This document shows positions 60,501 to 64,000 of a stretch of 64,000 bases of DNA, piece by piece (position 1 is the first letter of the stretch; every line of letters starts with the position of its first letter). This DNA is from Erythrocercus mccallii (lineage: Eukaryota > Chordata > Aves > Passeriformes > Dicruridae), in the NCBI GenBank assembly GCA_013397435.1, contig VZRG01000450.1, forward strand, positions 433,168-497,167. Direction: 5' to 3'. The notes under the pieces are model-generated. The model was not told the origin of the DNA. It was given only the letters and a program-made list of their open reading frames with translations, and ran no database searches. Made by a program: the position numbers and the translations under genes.

Positions 60501-63500
60501 AAACACATCATTTGTTTCATAGCTTTCCTTTCCCTTCCCAGTCATTACCTGCTGTCATGTCATCCTGTCTCAATTCTTCCCTGATGCTTTATGTTTCATT
60601 GCTTTTCTTTCACCTTCTCTCCATGCTCTCCCAAGCACCTTGGCTGCAGCCAGCCAGACGAGATGTTCTCTCTCGTTTTGTAGCACAACAATCACCATGC
60701 TAAACCCTGTTCAGTTTCACTGAGTGCATTGAGATTAGTAACCATTTGTTGTCTCCATGACTTTTTACTTTGTCACTGATTTAATGGAGGAAAAAAATAT
60801 GTTTTTGCTGGAAGAATAAATCTACAGCAAATTATATAATTTTGGGGTATATCAAATCCATTTTCCTCCATTAATTGTAAAATATATTTTCATATAATTT
60901 CACATCTGTGAAAATTTTCAGTGTAAATGTGCCTTAAAATCTATATCGGTCTTAAGCTAAAATATCTAGAAAATCAGGGATGAAGATGATAAATATGGGA
61001 ATCGTTTTGGAAGGATAGGAAATAGATTTTGCCTATATACATGGAGAGGCAAAAAGAAGAAAACAATTTGTTTATCATCTTTTTTCCTTCCGCCATTCTT
61101 CTCACCTCACCTTCTCTTGGCATGACATTAAACTCAAAGCAGGACATTCTGTAGGTTCAGTTTCTCTGCAATTGTAGATGATCTGTTTAATGATTCAACT
61201 CAGCTGCCTGTCTCAGTGGTATTTACATTCCAAAACAGAACTCTTAATGTATGTCATGTCCATAAAATGGAAATATTTAGGGTGTTGTTACACCCTGTAA
61301 TTCCTGATGCTTGTAAGCTTGCCTGGGAAAGCTATATTAACTCCAGCTGTGCCTTTCCAGTGAAGCATGAAGGGGATTTTGGCATGGATTGTTTATGTGT
61401 TGACAGGGAGTTCCCAGTGACTTAGGTATTCAATCTTGACCGTAATATTTTTTTTTACCTAATTGTATAGGTTTAAGTGGTAAAAAAAATGTAAGCTATA
61501 TGGGTTTTTTCAGGTTTGCAGTAAAATGCTGTATATATTAAATACTTAGGTTATTTCAGGTTCTTTCTCCTAAAATTCACTTAGAATAAGGAATTATTCT
61601 TGACAAAAATCATACAGATTTGTGTGATTCAGGAATTACTGTGATTGATAGGCCCTTAACTTGACTGAAATTATCTTTTCTCACTGGAGTGTGAGTTCAA
61701 TGCACAGCATATTTAGTCAGTGAATGAATAAGTTTGTATCATTTTTCCGGGGCACACTGAGAGGACGCAGCATGACATAGTCTGCTATATGAGGAATTGA
61801 TAAAGAAAAATCATGTCTATTCAAGCAATCACAAACAATTCCTTCTGCACTTGCAGTCAGGGGAAGAACCTAGAAAGCCTTCATGGAAAGATATATTTCA
61901 TTCACCTTGTGTTTTACCATGATGTAAAAGAGACAGCGAAACCAAGTACAGAAAAAGAACTACTGACTGGGCAGAGGCCTTCAGGAATGTACTGCTCTGG
62001 AGCGAACACAATGCTCAGTAGTACAAGATCACTGTGTGACACATGCACATATGTTTGTAGTGTGTGCATTTGCACTAGAATTACGGGACAGAGATGTGCT
62101 TTTAAAGCTAACCTCTCAAATCTCCCTTATGCACTTTGCTTTGTATTTCAAATTCCTCTTGGAACACATGAACATATTTCTTTTGTGCAAGATGACCCGG
62201 AAAATAAGCTCCATCCATTTGCATGTACTGTGGAATCAGATTTTCTTGGGATATTGGTTTCTCAGCATTGTCTGCTCAACCTTACCATTTCACTTGTGTT
62301 TCTATGTAGACATACTTTTAAGAGCCAAGGGGAAAGTTAGTGGGCACAAAAAATGGTCTATATATACAGTACTCAGAGAAGCTTTTTCAGAAGTAGTGAA
62401 GCTAGACTAGCTCTTAGAAGGCAGCTCCTATTTCCTGATACTCCAGTACAGGTCTGCCTGGAAAATGAAGAATGAGAAACATCAGTCATTTTATTCCTTG
62501 GGGGTTTTTTTAAATTCAAAATTACATAAACATGTTTCAGTAGAATAGTTCATTTTGAGTCATTTTTATCTTACTGTTATGTGTATTCTTCATTTGTCTT
62601 AATTAAATAGCATTTTTCCTGTACGACTGGACGACTGCAATTTTTATTAGCAAAGGAAGGACATTGGAAAGAGTCAAAGATGGACACACAGACATCTGGA
62701 CTAAGTTCTTAATGACAAGGACATTCACAAACAAGTCCTTCCTTAAACCAGTGGGGTTAAAAATTTGCTTGCACTCTTGGTTTTTTTCCTTTTTTCTGTA
62801 ATTGTTTAAGGAAAATGGTTGCAAATGTTATCCAAGTGACTCAGACTCACTTATTCAAATAAACATTTGCAAGTATTTCCTGCTCTCACTTGTTCTGTGC
62901 ATTTTGTTAGCAAAAGCATTCAGATTATTCTGACTACTTGCCTGAGCACAGAAAAACTGAGCATTTCTGAGGTGCCTTTTTTGATAGTTTTGTATATTCT
63001 ATGCAGTAAAATGGGTGTATAAGTTTACATACTCATATTTGCAATGAAACCTCTTATTTGTAGCTCCTCGAAGGGGAGTATGGCTTTGTGTTCCTTATTT
63101 TTGTAAAAAAAATCTCCCGCACTGGTTGGGTAAAAATAATCAGACTCAGAGGAATGTTCAAACACGTGTTATGGTGGTAAACACACCCTGTAGACTCTCC
63201 AAAGCACAAAGCAGGCACTACCAATAAAATGATCTTCCTGAAGAGGTACTGTAACTCCATAGGTATCCTACCAGCAAAAAATTAAAGCTCTAAGTTTGAA
63301 TGAGAAGTTCTGTTGAAGTCACAGAAATCAAGAGTGTAATTTTTTGCCCTCCTGAGTTTCATTTTGTTGCATCTCCTCATGTATATATGTCTATTTACCA
63401 AAATCCATTCAGAAATAAGTAATAGTTGGGAACATTTTAGTAGCAACTATGTTCATCTAACTACTTTCTCCTACGTTTCCTGGTTTTACTCATTACTACT

Positions 63501-64000
63501 GTGTAAATTATAGAACTTACAGAGAATTTCTATAAATTATAAAGACCCTGACTATCACGTTTAAATGGAGTAGCTTTACGCCACAGTTTCATAACCAGTT
63601 TAATATGACATAAGCCAGCTCAATCATCAAAGAATTGTCCCACCACCCCCTCATTCCTGGGTGATTATTTCTCCACCCATAACTACAGGCACATGAAGTC
63701 ATACGGCCTTGCAATGAACTACCTCAGGGAAATCATCTGAGATAATTAACCTGGAGAAAAAAAGCCAATAACAACAACAACAAAAAATTTAAATCTCCTT
63801 CTTCCAGCTGAGTGTTTTTTCAAAGAACCTTCTTCAGCTGCCAGGTGGTGTTTTTTTTTGTTTGGTTGGTTGGTTTTTTTTTTTATTTTTCAGCACAAGA
63901 GACAATATTTGGGTCAAGAAAACACTGCCAAGAACTTCAGGTAGTAATGACACCTTATGCAGACCTAAACTAACATGAAATGATGTCATCATCATTCAGT
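57524..64000. other. anonymous AT-rich DNA, no gene seen
   Basis: No recognisable gene, RNA or large repeat. A local triplication of a TTCCATAGTTAAA-like unit lies at 59965-60013. Overlapping plus-strand frames of 175 and 124 codons (61813-62340 and 62036-62410) have no known domain. T-rich and GTTT/GGTT simple sequence lies at 63847-63891. Confidence 0.5.
59965..60013. repeat. imperfect triplication of a 15-17 base unit
   Basis: GTTTCCATAGTTAAA, then GCTTCCATAATTAAA, then GTTTCCATAGTAAAA follow each other with a few substitutions: a diverged local tandem repeat. Confidence 0.85.

Overview
This window is vertebrate nuclear DNA, almost certainly from a bird and probably from a passerine. The evidence is the set of repeats: several 3' ends of CR1 LINEs with the avian ATTCTATGATTCTATGA-type tail, copies of a common avian ERVL-type LTR that starts near GTTTGTGTGGCAAGG, and two class II (ERVK-like) LTRs of a kind I associate with songbirds. 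The rest is AT-rich, poor in CpG outside the LTRs, and full of stop codons.

I find no protein-coding gene I can name. The longest open frames outside gaps and repeats are about 170-175 codons and look like chance. The region reads as a gene desert or the inside of a very large intron. Three minus-strand stretches have some exon-like or coding-like character and are listed with low confidence: 3240-3720, 5770-5904 and 20057-20334. The second and third follow strong polypyrimidine-AG acceptors.

Layout. 1-8540: anonymous AT-rich DNA with two weak coding-like patches. 8541-9411: a CR1 relic, plus strand. 9412-17216: anonymous DNA with a GGGGAA microsatellite running into a 260-base gap (15832-16091). 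17217-18871: a repeat cluster, namely a minus-strand ERVL-type LTR split by a younger CR1 tail, followed by a second CR1. 18872-30984: anonymous, with a TA-rich microsatellite near 27.7 kb. 30991-31377: a young-looking solo LTR with a perfect 6-base target-site duplication. 31384-41377: anonymous apart from a CR1 tail near 36.1 kb. 41378-42163: CR1 on the minus strand. 42164-51852: anonymous, with small repeat relics, two notable inverted repeats (44815-44837 and 50329-50356) and a second gap (47154-47443) entered through a G-rich repeat. 51853-52487: an LTR with TATA box and poly(A) signal. 52488-56750: anonymous. 56751-57523: a 3'-truncated ERVL-type LTR, plus strand. 57524-64000: anonymous.

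No genes work together here in any way I can show. The history visible in the window is repeated retrotransposon insertion, nesting and decay. I see no CRISPR array, operon, rRNA or convincing tRNA. Family assignments rest on my memory of avian repeat consensus sequences, without a database search.
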